A stretch of DNA of 64,000 nucleotides, taken from NCBI RefSeq assembly GCF_000427665.1, contig NZ_KE386572.1, positions 3,782,373-3,846,372 on the forward strand, given 5' to 3'. A program made the translations under genes and the position numbers. The stretch comes from Geminicoccus roseus DSM 18922 (GTDB lineage Bacteria; Pseudomonadota; Alphaproteobacteria; Geminicoccales; Geminicoccaceae). Positions 32,169 to 41,344 of the stretch are shown in pieces (the stretch's first letter is position 1; every line of letters begins with the position of its first letter). The notes beneath the pieces were generated by a model. The model made no database searches. It was not told where the DNA came from and worked only from the letters and a program-made list of their open reading frames with translations.

Positions 32169-33470
32169 TCAGGCGAAGCGGTCGCGCAGCTTGTAGTAGA
32201 GCAGGGAGGGGGCGAGGAACCAGGGCGTGCCGCGGTAGAGCGGCCGGGTCTGGAACTCCAGCGGGTCGAGTTCGCTCGCACCCTCCGGCCGGCCAAGGAC
32301 CTTCAGCGCCGCCTTGTGCCCGTAATAGGTCGAGCGCGGCACCCCGTTGCCGCAATAGCCCATGGCATGGTGGACGCCGTCCTGGCTGCCGACATGGGGC
32401 AGGTGGTCGAAGGTGAACGCCACGAACCCCATCCAGCTGTGGCTCACCTTGACGCCCTGCAGTTCCGGCCAGACCCGCACCATCGCTTCGTGCAGCCTGG
32501 GCGCGCTGATCCTGGGGTCGGTCTCCGACAGCGCCACCCGCCCGCCAAACAGGATGCGCTTCTGGTCGGGCGAGGGCCGGTAGTAATAGACCACCTTGCG
32601 GGTCTCGTGCAGCATCCGCCGCTTCGGGCAGATCTTCGCCATCAGCGCCGGGTCGATCTCCTCGGTGGCGATGATGTAGCTGCCGATCGGGATGATCCGC
32701 CGCTGCCACCAGGGCGTGGCGTCGCCGGTATAGCCGTTGGTGGCCAGCACCACGTCGCGGGCGCGGATCGTGCGCCCGGGCAGCGCCACGGCGAAGTCCT
32801 GGCCGTCCCGCTCGACGCCCAGCACCTTCTGCCCGGCGAACAGCATGGCCCCGGCCGCCATCACCCGGCCCAGCAGGCCCCGATGGTAGCGCATCGGGTC
32901 GAGGGCGCCGCCGCCGGGAAACAGGATCACGCCGTGGAACGCGTCCGAGCCGACCTCGCGATGCTGCTCGCTCTTCGGGATCACCTGCGCCTCGATCCCG
33001 AACGCCTTCTGCTCGGCCTCGGCCGCCTTCGCCGCCGGTCCGAACCGCCCGGGCGCGTGGACGCAGAGTAGGTGGCCGCTGGTCTCGAAGCTGCACTCGA
33101 TCGCCTCGTCGCGGATCAGGGCGGTGAGGTAGTCGTAGGCGTTGTGGCCCTCGCGCTTGAGCCGGGTCGCCCGCTCGACGCCGTAGCTGGCGCTGAGTTC
33201 GGCAAAGGATGGGCCGAACCTGGGGCCGACCTGGCCGCCGTTGCGGGTGGAACAGCCGAACCCGGGCTGCTCGGCGTCCAGGATCACCACCTGGCGCCCG
33301 GCCCGGGCCAGGGTCAGCGCCGCCGACAGGCCGGTGAACCCGCTGCCGACCACCACCACGTCGGCCCGGTCCGGCGGGCTGCCCTCGCTCTGCTGCAGGG
33401 AAGCCTGGTCATGGCCCTCCCACCAGAACGAGGTGGACTTGGCATCGGGCGCCAGAACGGAAGAAGCCAT
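32169..33470 (-). CDS. DAO-family FAD-dependent oxidoreductase (amine oxidase type)
   Basis: 433 residues. The FAD dinucleotide fold is at 37-66 ('ADVVVVGSGFTGLSAALTL'). The region 'CSTRNGGQVGPRFG' and the late 'FDHLPHVGSQDGVHHAMGYCG' and 'GNGVPRSTYYG' resemble gamma-glutamylputrescine oxidoreductase (PuuB) and related amine oxidases. It ends the polyamine-type transporter operon, 45 nt after the second permease, which fits oxidation of an imported polyamine or amine. The true substrate is not determined. Confidence 0.82.
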   Translation of the reverse strand: MASSVLAPDAKSTSFWWEGHDQASLQQSEGSPPDRADVVVVGSGFTGLSAALTLARAGRQVVILDAEQPGFGCSTRNGGQVGPRFGPSFAELSASYGVERATRLKREGHNAYDYLTALIRDEAIECSFETSGHLLCVHAPGRFGPAAKAAEAEQKAFGIEAQVIPKSEQHREVGSDAFHGVILFPGGGALDPMRYHRGLLGRVMAAGAMLFAGQKVLGVERDGQDFAVALPGRTIRARDVVLATNGYTGDATPWWQRRIIPIGSYIIATEEIDPALMAKICPKRRMLHETRKVVYYYRPSPDQKRILFGGRVALSETDPRISAPRLHEAMVRVWPELQGVKVSHSWMGFVAFTFDHLPHVGSQDGVHHAMGYCGNGVPRSTYYGHKAALKVLGRPEGASELDPLEFQTRPLYRGTPWFLAPSLLYYKLRDRFA

Positions 33471-33515
33471 GATTGCCGTCTACTTCCTGCAGCGGTGGAT
33501 CTGGGAGGGCGCCGG

Positions 33516-34304
33516 TCAGTTGGCCCGGGCGGGCTTGCCCGCCGCCCGTTCGACGAACACGAACAGGATCACCGCGATCAGCGACACGCCGATCAGCAGC
33601 GTCGAGATCGCGGCGATGGTCGGGTCGACCTGGTCGCGCAGCGACATGAACATCATCCGGGTGAGCACCGTGTTGGAGCCGCCGGCCACCAGCAGGCCGA
33701 TCACCACCTCGTCCAGCGAGCTGACGAAGGCGAACAGGGCGCCGGCTATCACCGACATCTTCACCTGCGGCAGCACCACGTCGACGATCGCGCGCAGGCG
33801 CGATGCGCCCAGGCTGCGGGCGGCGTGCTCCAGGTTGCGGTCGAACCGGCTGAGGCCCGCCACCACGGTGGTGACCACGAACGGGATGGCCAGCGCCACG
33901 TGGGCCAGCACCACCCCGGGAAACGTGTCGACCAGGCCCAGCTGGATGTAGAAGAAGAACACCCCGATCGCGAGCAGGATCACCGGCATCAGCTGCGGCG
34001 ACAGGAGCAGGCCCATCAGCGCGTTGCGGGCCGTGCCCTGCAGCTTGTCGATGCAGTAGGCGCCGGCAAATCCGATCGGCGTGGCGATGATCACCGTGCA
34101 CACCGCCGCCGCCAGCGAGGTGCGGGTCGCGGCCATCCATTCGATCGAGCCGAAATATTCCTGGTACCAGCGCAGCGACCAGGCGCGCGGCGGGAACTCC
34201 AGGTAGCTGGCGTCGGAAAAGCTCATCGGCACCACGATGAACACCGGCACCAGCAGGAAGATCAGCACTGCAGTGGCGAGGACGCCCAGCCAGAGCCGTT
34301 TCAT
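33516..34304 (-). CDS. polyamine-type ABC transporter permease (PotC-like)
   Basis: 262 residues, about six transmembrane helices. The EAA loop that contacts the ATPase is 'HAARSLGASRLRAIVDVVLP' (about 165-184). 'VPVFIVVPMSFSDASYLEFP' at the N-terminus is characteristic of PotC/PotI permeases for spermidine/putrescine. It overlaps the other permease by ATGA. Confidence 0.9.
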   Translation of the reverse strand: MKRLWLGVLATAVLIFLLVPVFIVVPMSFSDASYLEFPPRAWSLRWYQEYFGSIEWMAATRTSLAAAVCTVIIATPIGFAGAYCIDKLQGTARNALMGLLLSPQLMPVILLAIGVFFFYIQLGLVDTFPGVVLAHVALAIPFVVTTVVAGLSRFDRNLEHAARSLGASRLRAIVDVVLPQVKMSVIAGALFAFVSSLDEVVIGLLVAGGSNTVLTRMMFMSLRDQVDPTIAAISTLLIGVSLIAVILFVFVERAAGKPARAN

Positions 34305-35176
34305 GAGCGCAGCCTCCGGGGCACGATCCATTGCGAGACCAGGAAGCAGGCCAGCACCAGGACCAGCAGCACCAGGCCCAGGGCGCTGGAGGCGCCCCAC
34401 TCGGCATACATCGTGACGTTCTGCTGGATCTTCATGGAGATGGTGGTGACGTTGCCGCCGCCCAAGAGCTGCGGGGTCACGTAGAAGCCCAGGCAAAGGA
34501 CGAAGGACAACAGCCCGCCGGCCATGATGCCGGGGGTGGAGAGCGGCAGGAACACGCTCCAGAATGCCCGGGTCCGGCTGGCGCCCAGGCTGCGCGCCGC
34601 CTTCACCATGTCCGGGTCGATCTGGCGCATCGCCGAGAAGAGCGGGAAGATGAAGAACGGCAGCATGATGTGGACCATGCCGATCGTGGTGCCGGTGAAG
34701 CTGTTGGCCATCCGCAGCGGCCGGTCGACGATGCCCAGGTCCAGGAGCCAGGTGTTGATCAGCCCCTTGCGCTGCAGCAGCACCATCCAGGCGTAGGTGC
34801 GCACCAGGAGCGAGGTCCAGAACGGGATCGCCACGCAGCCCAGCAGCACCAGGGAAAGGAGCGGGGGCTGGCGCACGATGAAATAGGTGGTCGGGATCCC
34901 CAGGACGATGACGATCGCGGTCACCAGCAGGCTGAGCAGGACCGTGTCCGCCAGGATGCTGGCATAGCTCTGGTTCTCCAGCATCCGCTGGTAGTGGACC
35001 AGCGACAGGCTGCCCTGGTCGACGAAGGACAGCAGCGCCAGCCACAGGAACGGCAGCAGCACGACCAGCGTCACGATCACCGCCGGGACCGCGAACGGCC
35101 AGTGGAGCGGGCGGAACGGCCGGACCGCCGCCTCGCGCGAAGGCGCGGCCGTGCCCGTGGCAGCATAGCCGGTCAT
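34301..35176 (-). CDS. polyamine-type ABC transporter permease (PotB-like)
   Basis: 291 residues with six predicted membrane helices. 'PFWTSLLVRTYAWMVLLQRKG' and the EAA loop 'KAARSLGASRTRAFWSVFLP' match PotB/PotH permeases. It overlaps both neighbours by 4 nt (ATGA on each side), consistent with stoichiometric translation with the ATPase and PotC-like partner. Confidence 0.9.
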   Translation of the reverse strand: MTGYAATGTAAPSREAAVRPFRPLHWPFAVPAVIVTLVVLLPFLWLALLSFVDQGSLSLVHYQRMLENQSYASILADTVLLSLLVTAIVIVLGIPTTYFIVRQPPLLSLVLLGCVAIPFWTSLLVRTYAWMVLLQRKGLINTWLLDLGIVDRPLRMANSFTGTTIGMVHIMLPFFIFPLFSAMRQIDPDMVKAARSLGASRTRAFWSVFLPLSTPGIMAGGLLSFVLCLGFYVTPQLLGGGNVTTISMKIQQNVTMYAEWGASSALGLVLLVLVLACFLVSQWIVPRRLRS

Positions 35177-36249
35177 GGCAGCTCGTCGTCGACGACGATG
35201 GCGTCGTCCTCGTGGACCGCCAGGCGCACCGGACTGCCCCGCGGCGGGATCGCCGCCAGCGTGGTCCGCCTGGTGCCGCGCTGCAGGCGGACGACCTCGC
35301 CGTTGCCCAGCCTGGCGAACACGATCACCAGGTCGCCCTGGAACAGCACCTCGCCGACGGTGGCGTCGATGTAGAACGAGCCCGGTTCGCGATGGCCGGG
35401 GGGGACGATCTCCATCTTCTCCGGGCGGATCACCAGGAGCGGCCGGCGATGGCCGTCCAGGCTGCGCTGGCGGTAGCCATGAGATACGGCCGGCTCGACA
35501 GTGGCGGCGCTTGGTCCGTGCAGCGGCAGGAAGCTGGCATTGCCGATGAAGTCGGCGACGAAGCGGCTGGCCGGCTGCTCGTAGATGTCGCGGGGGCTGT
35601 CCTTCTGGACGATCCGGCCCCGGTTCATCACCACCACCTGGTCGGCCAGGGTCAGGGCCTCCTTCTGGTCGTGGGTGACGTAGACGATGGTCCGGCCGAG
35701 CGTCTGGTGCAGCGCCTTCAGCTCGATCTGCATCTCTTCGCGCAGCTTCTTGTCCAGGGCGGACAGGGGCTCGTCCATCAGGATGATGCGCGGCTCGAAC
35801 ACGATGGCCCGGGCCACCGCGATGCGCTGGCGCTGCCCGCCGGACAATTCGTGGATCCGGCGGCGGCCGAACCCGTCCATCTGCACCGCCTGCAGGGCGC
35901 GCTCGACCCGCGCCGCCCGCTCCTGGCCACCGATCCGACGCAGCTTCAAGGGATAGGCGACGTTCTCCTCGACCGACATGTGCGGGAACAGCGCGTAGTT
36001 CTGGAACACCACCCCGATGTCGCGCTTGTCCGGCTCCAGGCCCAGGATCTCCTGGTCGTCGATCCGGATGCTGCCGCGATCGGGGTGGGAGAACCCGGCG
36101 ATGCTCATCAGGAGCGTCGTCTTGCCCGAGCCCGAAGGCCCGAGCAGGGTCACGAACTGGCCGGCCTGGATGTCGATCGAGACGTCGGCGAGTGCGGCGA
36201 ACGCGCCGTAGTTCTTGGACAGATCGCGAATCGTGATCGACGAAGCCAT
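35173..36249 (-). CDS. polyamine-type ABC transporter ATPase (PotA-like)
   Basis: 358 residues. Walker A 'LLGPSGSGKTTLLMSIAG' (about 35-52), signature 'LSGGQRQRIAVARAI' and Walker B 'RIILMDEPLSALD' are intact. A C-terminal TOBE domain ('LVIRPEKMEIV' onward) is as expected for PotA. It supplies energy for the two permeases that follow. It starts 55 nt after the binding-protein stop. Confidence 0.92.
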   Translation of the reverse strand: MASSITIRDLSKNYGAFAALADVSIDIQAGQFVTLLGPSGSGKTTLLMSIAGFSHPDRGSIRIDDQEILGLEPDKRDIGVVFQNYALFPHMSVEENVAYPLKLRRIGGQERAARVERALQAVQMDGFGRRRIHELSGGQRQRIAVARAIVFEPRIILMDEPLSALDKKLREEMQIELKALHQTLGRTIVYVTHDQKEALTLADQVVVMNRGRIVQKDSPRDIYEQPASRFVADFIGNASFLPLHGPSAATVEPAVSHGYRQRSLDGHRRPLLVIRPEKMEIVPPGHREPGSFYIDATVGEVLFQGDLVIVFARLGNGEVVRLQRGTRRTTLAAIPPRGSPVRLAVHEDDAIVVDDELP

Positions 36250-36304
36250 GAAGGTTTGGCTCTGTGCTGGAAGAAGGGGGCAGGGCGGATCGGGGTGGCG
36301 CAGC

Positions 36305-37333
36305 TCACTGCTGCTTGAAGTTCTGCCAGCGCTCCATCATCTCGGCGCCGTGCTCGCCCCACCAGGCGACGTCCAGGACGATCTGCCTGGCGGCGTTCTC
36401 GGGCGAAGAGTTGATCTTGGCCTTGAGTTCGTCGGTCAGGACCGGCTGGTCGAAGGCCTTCTGGTTGATCGGGCCATAGGCGATGTGCAGGGGCAGGAGG
36501 GCCTGCTGCTCCGGCGCGATGAACAGGGCCAGGGCCTTCATCGCCAGGTCCTTGTTGGGCGCGCCCTTGGGGATGACGAAGCAGTCGGCCATCAGGATGC
36601 CCTGGTCGAACGTGAAGTCGGCCTTGGCGCCGTCCGCGATCGCCGCGGCGACCCGGCCGTTCCAGATCTGGATCAGGTCGACCTCGCCGTCCTTGATCAG
36701 CTGCGCCGACTGCGCGCCGGAATTCCACCAGACGGTGATGTCGGGCTTGAGCTCCTTCATCTTGGCGAACGCGCGCTCCACATCCAGCGGGTAGAGCTGG
36801 TCGGCCGGCACGCCGTCGGCGAGCAGGGCGGCCTCCAGGTTGCCGCGGGGATGATCGTAGATCGCCCGGTCGCCCGGGAACTTCTCGGTGTCGAAGAAGT
36901 CCGCCCAGCCCTGCGGCACCTGGCCGTCCTCGCCGATCGTGTCGGTGTTCCAGGCGATCACCGTCGAATAATACAGGTTGGCGACCCAGTCCTCGCCGAC
37001 CAGCTTCGGGTCGATCCCGGAGGTGTCGACCACGCTGGTGTCGAGCGGCTCGAACAGGCCCTCCTTGTGGCCGATCGCGCATTCTTCGGCAGCGGTGTTG
37101 GCAATGTCCCAGGTGACCGAGCCGCTCTGCACCTGCACCCGGATCTCCGGGATTCCGCTGGTGGTGGCTTCCTTGATGGTGATACCGAGCTTTTCGGCGG
37201 TCGGGTCGAAGAAGGCGGCGCGCTGGGCATCCTGGTAGACCCCGCCACCCGATGCCACTGTAATCTCGTCGGCCAGCGCGGTGCAGGCGACAGCAATGCC
37301 CAGCATTCCAGGCAGCAGGTGATACAGTTTCAT
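36305..37333 (-). CDS. polyamine-type ABC transporter substrate-binding protein
   Basis: 342 residues with a signal peptide (cleavage near 'CTALADE', residue 22). The PotD/PotF fold is indicated by 'ASGGGVYQDAQRAAFFDPTA', 'YYSTVIAWNTDTI' and 'WNGRVAAAIADGAKADFTFD'. It belongs to the extracellular solute-binding family 1/PotD group; the ligand could be putrescine, spermidine or another cation. First gene of the operon, with palindromic sequences upstream. Confidence 0.88.
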   Translation of the reverse strand: MKLYHLLPGMLGIAVACTALADEITVASGGGVYQDAQRAAFFDPTAEKLGITIKEATTSGIPEIRVQVQSGSVTWDIANTAAEECAIGHKEGLFEPLDTSVVDTSGIDPKLVGEDWVANLYYSTVIAWNTDTIGEDGQVPQGWADFFDTEKFPGDRAIYDHPRGNLEAALLADGVPADQLYPLDVERAFAKMKELKPDITVWWNSGAQSAQLIKDGEVDLIQIWNGRVAAAIADGAKADFTFDQGILMADCFVIPKGAPNKDLAMKALALFIAPEQQALLPLHIAYGPINQKAFDQPVLTDELKAKINSSPENAARQIVLDVAWWGEHGAEMMERWQNFKQQ

Positions 37334-37377
37334 CGGGTTTCTCCAGATGGTTCTGATGGTACTGCGGGCGCTTGTTT

Positions 37378-37431
37378 TGACTGTTTTCAGTCAGTGCGCA
37401 TCAGATCTCCAGCCAGGGTCATGCCATGACC
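37378..37431. promoter_or_regulatory. two palindromes upstream of the polyamine operon
   Basis: TGACTG-TTTT-CAGTCA (37378-37393) and GGTCATG-C-CATGACC (37417-37431) lie 45-98 nt upstream of the binding-protein start. Both are perfect inverted repeats of operator size, so a repressor or activator site is likely. The cognate regulator is unknown. I could not place a convincing -35/-10 pair for the operon. Confidence 0.45.
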
Positions 37432-37549
37432 AGCCGAATACATTACAGAAACATGATTGCCGAGTGCGAAATCGATTACAGGTCGTGGCGCGGTTGGTGT
37501 CAAGACCGCCGGCCGGACATTCCTGGCCCACCCATTCCACCGCAATTTC

Positions 37550-37583
37550 GTGATTGACTTAATTAAGTGATTGCCAAAATAAT
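37550..37583 (+). promoter_or_regulatory. arsR promoter/operator
   Basis: TTGACT (37554-37559), 18-nt spacer, AATAAT (37578-37583). The spacer region contains the perfect palindrome ACTTAATTAAGT (37557-37568), flanked by two copies of GTGATTG (37550-37556 and 37567-37573). The -10 ends only 5 nt before the ATG at 37589, so the transcript may be leaderless. Autorepression by the ArsR protein is likely. Confidence 0.65.
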
Positions 37584-37588
37584 GCGGC

Positions 37589-37918
37589 ATGGACAGCCTG
37601 ACCGCCCTTGCCGATCCGACGCGGCGGCAGATCGTCGAACTGCTGGCCAAGGGTGAGCGCGCCGCCGGCGAGATCACCGAGCAGTTCGCGATCTCCGCGC
37701 CGGCCATCTCGCAGCATCTCAAGATCCTGCGCGAGGCCGGGCTGGTGACGGTGCGGGTCGACCGCCAGCGCCGCATCTATCGCCTCGACCCGGCCGGGCT
37801 CGGCGCGATCGATGCCTGGCTGCACCAGGTCCGGCAGTTCTGGAACGCCAGCCTCGACGACCTGGAGCGGGAACTGCGCGAGGCAGCGATGCACGATCGG
37901 GAAAGGGACAGGCAATGA
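37589..37918 (+). CDS. ArsR-family winged-helix regulator
   Basis: 109 residues. 'LADPTRRQIVELLAKGERAAG' and the recognition helix 'AISAPAISQHLKILREAGLV' are standard ArsR features, followed by 'RRIYRLDPAGLGAIDAWL'. No metal-binding Cys is present, so it is of the non-metal type that pairs with an SRPBCC protein. It overlaps that gene by ATGA. No ribosome-binding site precedes the ATG. Confidence 0.92.
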   Translation: MDSLTALADPTRRQIVELLAKGERAAGEITEQFAISAPAISQHLKILREAGLVTVRVDRQRRIYRLDPAGLGAIDAWLHQVRQFWNASLDDLERELREAAMHDRERDRQ

Positions 37919-38466
37919 ACGACTATGGCACGCTGATCGCCCCCGACACCCTGCGCTTCGAGCGCCGGCTGCCCGGGCCCATCCAGCGGATCTGGGCCTA
38001 TCTGACCGAGCCGGACAAGCGCGCGCGCTGGCTGGCGGGCGGGCCGATGGAGCTGCGCCAGGGCGGCGGCGTCACGCTGGAGTTCCGCCACGCCGACCTG
38101 TCGGCGACCGTCGACGATGGGGCGGCCCAGGCAGGAAGATGCGACGGCACCGCGACCGTGCATGGCCGCGTCACCCGCTGCGACCCGCCACGCCTGCTGG
38201 CCTATACCTGGGGCGAGGACAGCGGGCAGGATTCGGAGGTGACCTTCGAGCTGAGCGAGCAGGACGAGCTGGTGCATCTCGTGCTGACCCATCGCCGCCT
38301 GCGGTCCGCGTCCGGCCGGCTCAGCGTCGCTGGCGGCTGGCATGCCCATCTCGCGGTCCTGCAGGACCGGCTGGCCGGCCGCGAGCCGCCGCCGTTCTGG
38401 CGGACCCACCAGCGCCTGGAGGCCGAGTACCGGGACCGGCTGGGCTCGGCGGCCAGCGCCGCCTGA
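37915..38466 (+). CDS. SRPBCC (AHSA1-like) domain protein
   Basis: 183 residues. 'RLPGPIQRIWAYLTEPDKRARWLAGG' and 'PPRLLAYTWGE' are the typical START/AHSA1 entries, giving a hydrophobic cavity fold. ArsR-SRPBCC gene pairs are common, and the SRPBCC protein may bind the small molecule that is sensed or processed. No catalytic assignment is possible. Confidence 0.88.
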   Translation: MNDYGTLIAPDTLRFERRLPGPIQRIWAYLTEPDKRARWLAGGPMELRQGGGVTLEFRHADLSATVDDGAAQAGRCDGTATVHGRVTRCDPPRLLAYTWGEDSGQDSEVTFELSEQDELVHLVLTHRRLRSASGRLSVAGGWHAHLAVLQDRLAGREPPPFWRTHQRLEAEYRDRLGSAASAA

Positions 38467-38625
38467 CAGGGGGCTTGCGCCGCCCCGCGGCCGGCAGGTG
38501 GCCGGGGAGCGGTGGTCGCCGGCGGATCCTCAGCCTAGTTGATGATCGTTCCTCGCCCTGCCGCCCGATGCGACGGTCGGCGAGGTGAGGGAAGATCCTT
38601 CCATGGCAAAGGACCGCTTGTCCCC

Positions 38626-40833
38626 ATGCTGCTCCGATCCCTCGTGCTGGCGCTCCTGCTTCTGCTGGTTGGCCCGCCGCAGGGGCTGGCCCAGCCGGCG
38701 CCCGTGGCCGGGCCGGGGACGGCCGACCTCCAGGCGATCGACCGGGTGCTGCGGCTCCTGAAGGACGATGCCGGCCGGGCGGCGCTGATCGCCGACCTGG
38801 AGAGCCTGCGCGCAGCACTGCCGGCAGCCGAGCCGCCGGCCTCCGACCCGCCCCCGCCACCCGAAGCGCCTCCGGCCGACGCCGCGCCGGCCCCGGAGGA
38901 GGTGATCCTGACCGAGACCGGGCTGATGGCGGCGGTCACCGCGTGGGTGGGCGATATCGGCGCCGACCTGCCGCGCGCGGCCCTGGGCGTGCCGATCGAC
39001 CAAATGGTCGGGATCGCCGGCCAGCAGATCCAGGAACGCCTGGCCGAGCCGGGCAGTGCGCAGGCGCTGCAGGCGTTTGCGATCCGCGCCGCCTCCGGTT
39101 GGGCGCTGGCGCTCCTGGCGCTCTTCGGGCTCGCGGCACTGCCCTTCGTGCGCCGGCGCACCGTCCCGGACGAACGCGCCGGCGACGCCGGCTTCTGGCG
39201 CGGCGTGGCGATGCGCACCCTGTTCGGCCTCCTGCCGGTGGCGGTCGCGGCGGTGGTGCTGGTTCTGTGGCCGGTGGTCATGGGCATGCGCCTGCTGGCC
39301 CAGCCGGTGTTCCTGCTGCTGGCTGCGCCGGTATGGGCCGCCATCCTGGCCCGGCGGCTGTTCCACCACCTCCTGGAACTCGCGGCCCCCAGCCGCGGCT
39401 GGCGGCTGGTCGTCTACGCGCAGCGCCGCCTTGGCCCCTGGATCGGCGCGCTGGCGGGCCTCGCCACCGTCAGCCTGGTGCTGCGCGACCCCAGCCTGCG
39501 CATCGTGCTGGGCGCCGCCACCGTCGACCTCGCCTCGCTCCTGGTCGACCTGTTCTTCAACCTCGTGGCGCTGCTGTTCGTGCTCAGGCACAAGGTGGCA
39601 GTGCGCACCCTGCTGATCCGCGACCGGCTCGGCCATCATGCGCCGGAAGCGGGGCCGCTCGAGGCGGCCGTGGTCGCCCTGGCGCGGCGCTGGCACCTGA
39701 TCGCCATCGTGTTCCTGGCGCTGAACGTGGTCGCCCGCTTGTTCGGGACGCAGAGCCAGGGCTTCGTGCTGCAGGCCTTGCTATCCATGCTGTTCCTGGT
39801 GATCGGCACCATGCTCGCCGCATGGCTGCGCAAGCGCGCCGGCCTGTTCGAGGCGCAGATGCGCCGGCGTCGCGCCAGCACGCGGACCGCCATCCTGTGC
39901 CGGGCCGCCCGTCTGGTCACCCTGATCGGCCAGGTGGCGATCGCGATCGCCGTGGTGGCGGCGTCCCTGAGCCTTTGGGGGTTCGACCTCGCCGCCTGGC
40001 TGGCCACCGAGCCCGGCCGCGCGATCCTTGGCTCCCTCGCGGGGATCGCACTGGCCATCCTGGCGGCCTGGGCGATCTGGATCCTGATCGACGGCTGGAT
40101 CGAGCACACGCTCACCCCGGTCGATCAGCTTGGCGAGCCCCGGCCGATGTCGAACCGGGTCCGCACCCTGCTGCCGCTCCTGCGCAACTTCGTGTTCGTG
40201 ACCCTGACCGTGCTGACCGGGATCGCCGTGCTCGCCAATCTCGGCGTCAACGTGGCGCCGTTCCTCGCCGGCGCCGGCGTGGTCGGGCTGGCGATCGGCT
40301 TCGGCTCGCAGCAGCTCGTCCAGGACGTGATCACCGGCCTGTTCATCCTGCTGGAGGACACGATCTCGATCGGTGACGTGATCGATACCGGCGACCGGGC
40401 CGGCGTGGTGGAGGCGCTGACCATCCGCACCGTGCGCATCCGCGACGGCGAGGGCGCCCTCCACTCGATCCCGTTCTCCAGCATCAAGGCGCTCAAGAAC
40501 CGTTCGCGCGACTTCGGCGTCTACATGGTCAGCGTGATGGTCGCCCACCACACCGACCTGCAGAAGGCGCTGGACACGATGCGCGAGGTCGGCGGCGCGA
40601 TGCTGGCGGACCCGGCCTTCGCGCCGCTCATCCTCCTGCCGCTGGACGTGTGGGGCGTGGACGAGTTCACGCCGGACGGCATCGTGCTCAAGGGCGCCAT
40701 CCGCACCCGGCCGCTGCAGCAGTGGGTGGTCGGCCGCGAGCTCAACCGGCGCCTGCAGGTCCGCTTCGACGAACTCGGCATCGAGCTCGCCCACCGCCAG
40801 GTCCTGCCTCCCGGCCAGGGCCAGCCGGCCTGA
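38626..40833 (+). CDS. large MscS-family mechanosensitive channel
   Basis: 735 residues. A signal peptide (first ~22 residues) and a periplasmic helical/Pro-rich region (to about 105) precede about ten transmembrane segments. The pore helix TM3 and beta domain are recognisable: 'LGVNVAPFLAGAGVVGLAIG', 'GFGSQQLVQDVITGLFILLE', 'DTISIGDVIDTGD' and 'IPFSSIKALKNRSRDF'. It resembles the large MscS paralogues such as YbiO/MscM types that release solutes on hypo-osmotic shock. The start is the ATG that directly begins the signal peptide. Confidence 0.9.
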   Translation: MLLRSLVLALLLLLVGPPQGLAQPAPVAGPGTADLQAIDRVLRLLKDDAGRAALIADLESLRAALPAAEPPASDPPPPPEAPPADAAPAPEEVILTETGLMAAVTAWVGDIGADLPRAALGVPIDQMVGIAGQQIQERLAEPGSAQALQAFAIRAASGWALALLALFGLAALPFVRRRTVPDERAGDAGFWRGVAMRTLFGLLPVAVAAVVLVLWPVVMGMRLLAQPVFLLLAAPVWAAILARRLFHHLLELAAPSRGWRLVVYAQRRLGPWIGALAGLATVSLVLRDPSLRIVLGAATVDLASLLVDLFFNLVALLFVLRHKVAVRTLLIRDRLGHHAPEAGPLEAAVVALARRWHLIAIVFLALNVVARLFGTQSQGFVLQALLSMLFLVIGTMLAAWLRKRAGLFEAQMRRRRASTRTAILCRAARLVTLIGQVAIAIAVVAASLSLWGFDLAAWLATEPGRAILGSLAGIALAILAAWAIWILIDGWIEHTLTPVDQLGEPRPMSNRVRTLLPLLRNFVFVTLTVLTGIAVLANLGVNVAPFLAGAGVVGLAIGFGSQQLVQDVITGLFILLEDTISIGDVIDTGDRAGVVEALTIRTVRIRDGEGALHSIPFSSIKALKNRSRDFGVYMVSVMVAHHTDLQKALDTMREVGGAMLADPAFAPLILLPLDVWGVDEFTPDGIVLKGAIRTRPLQQWVVGRELNRRLQVRFDELGIELAHRQVLPPGQGQPA

Positions 40834-40882
40834 TCCGCCGGAGCCTCGACCGGCGCGGCGCTGCCGTGCGCCAGGGGCTTTG

Positions 40883-41344
40883 TCAGGCCCCGTCGAGCTC
40901 CAGCTTCATGCCAACATGGCTGGCGACGAAACCCAGGCGTTCATAGAAGCGGTGGGCGTCGTGGCGGCGGGTGTCGGTGGTGAGCTGGACCATCCGGCAG
41001 CCGGCCGCGCGGGCCAGCCCAAGGGCGTGCCCGATCATCTCCTGGCCCAGGCCCTGGCCGCGCCGGTCCCTTGCCACCCGCACCGCCTCGATCTGGCCGC
41101 GGCTGGCGCCGGCGCGGCCGAGGCCGTGGATGACGGTCAGCTGCATGCAGCCGACCACCCGGCCACCCTCCACCGCCACGAGCATGCGGTTGCCGTCCTG
41201 CCGCTCCATCGCCCGGAACGCCTCCCGGTATACCGAAAGCTGGGCGTCGCCCGCGTTCTCCCGGCTGCGGCCCAGATCGTCGTCGGCCAGCAGCGCCACG
41301 ATTGCCGGCAGGTCGGCCTCGGTGGCGTCCCGAAACTCAGCCAT
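40883..41344 (-). CDS. GNAT-family N-acetyltransferase
   Basis: 153 residues. 'FRDATEADLPAIVALLADDD' begins a GNAT fold, with the acetyl-CoA loop 'RVARDRRGQGLGQEMIGHAL' and 'DAHRFYERLGFVASHVGM' at the end. Close to the PhnO/AAC-like groups. It is the last gene of the urease-type operon, overlapping ureD by 8 nt, so it may act on the same pathway or simply be cotranscribed. Substrate unknown. Confidence 0.85.
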   Translation of the reverse strand: MAEFRDATEADLPAIVALLADDDLGRSRENAGDAQLSVYREAFRAMERQDGNRMLVAVEGGRVVGCMQLTVIHGLGRAGASRGQIEAVRVARDRRGQGLGQEMIGHALGLARAAGCRMVQLTTDTRRHDAHRFYERLGFVASHVGMKLELDGA

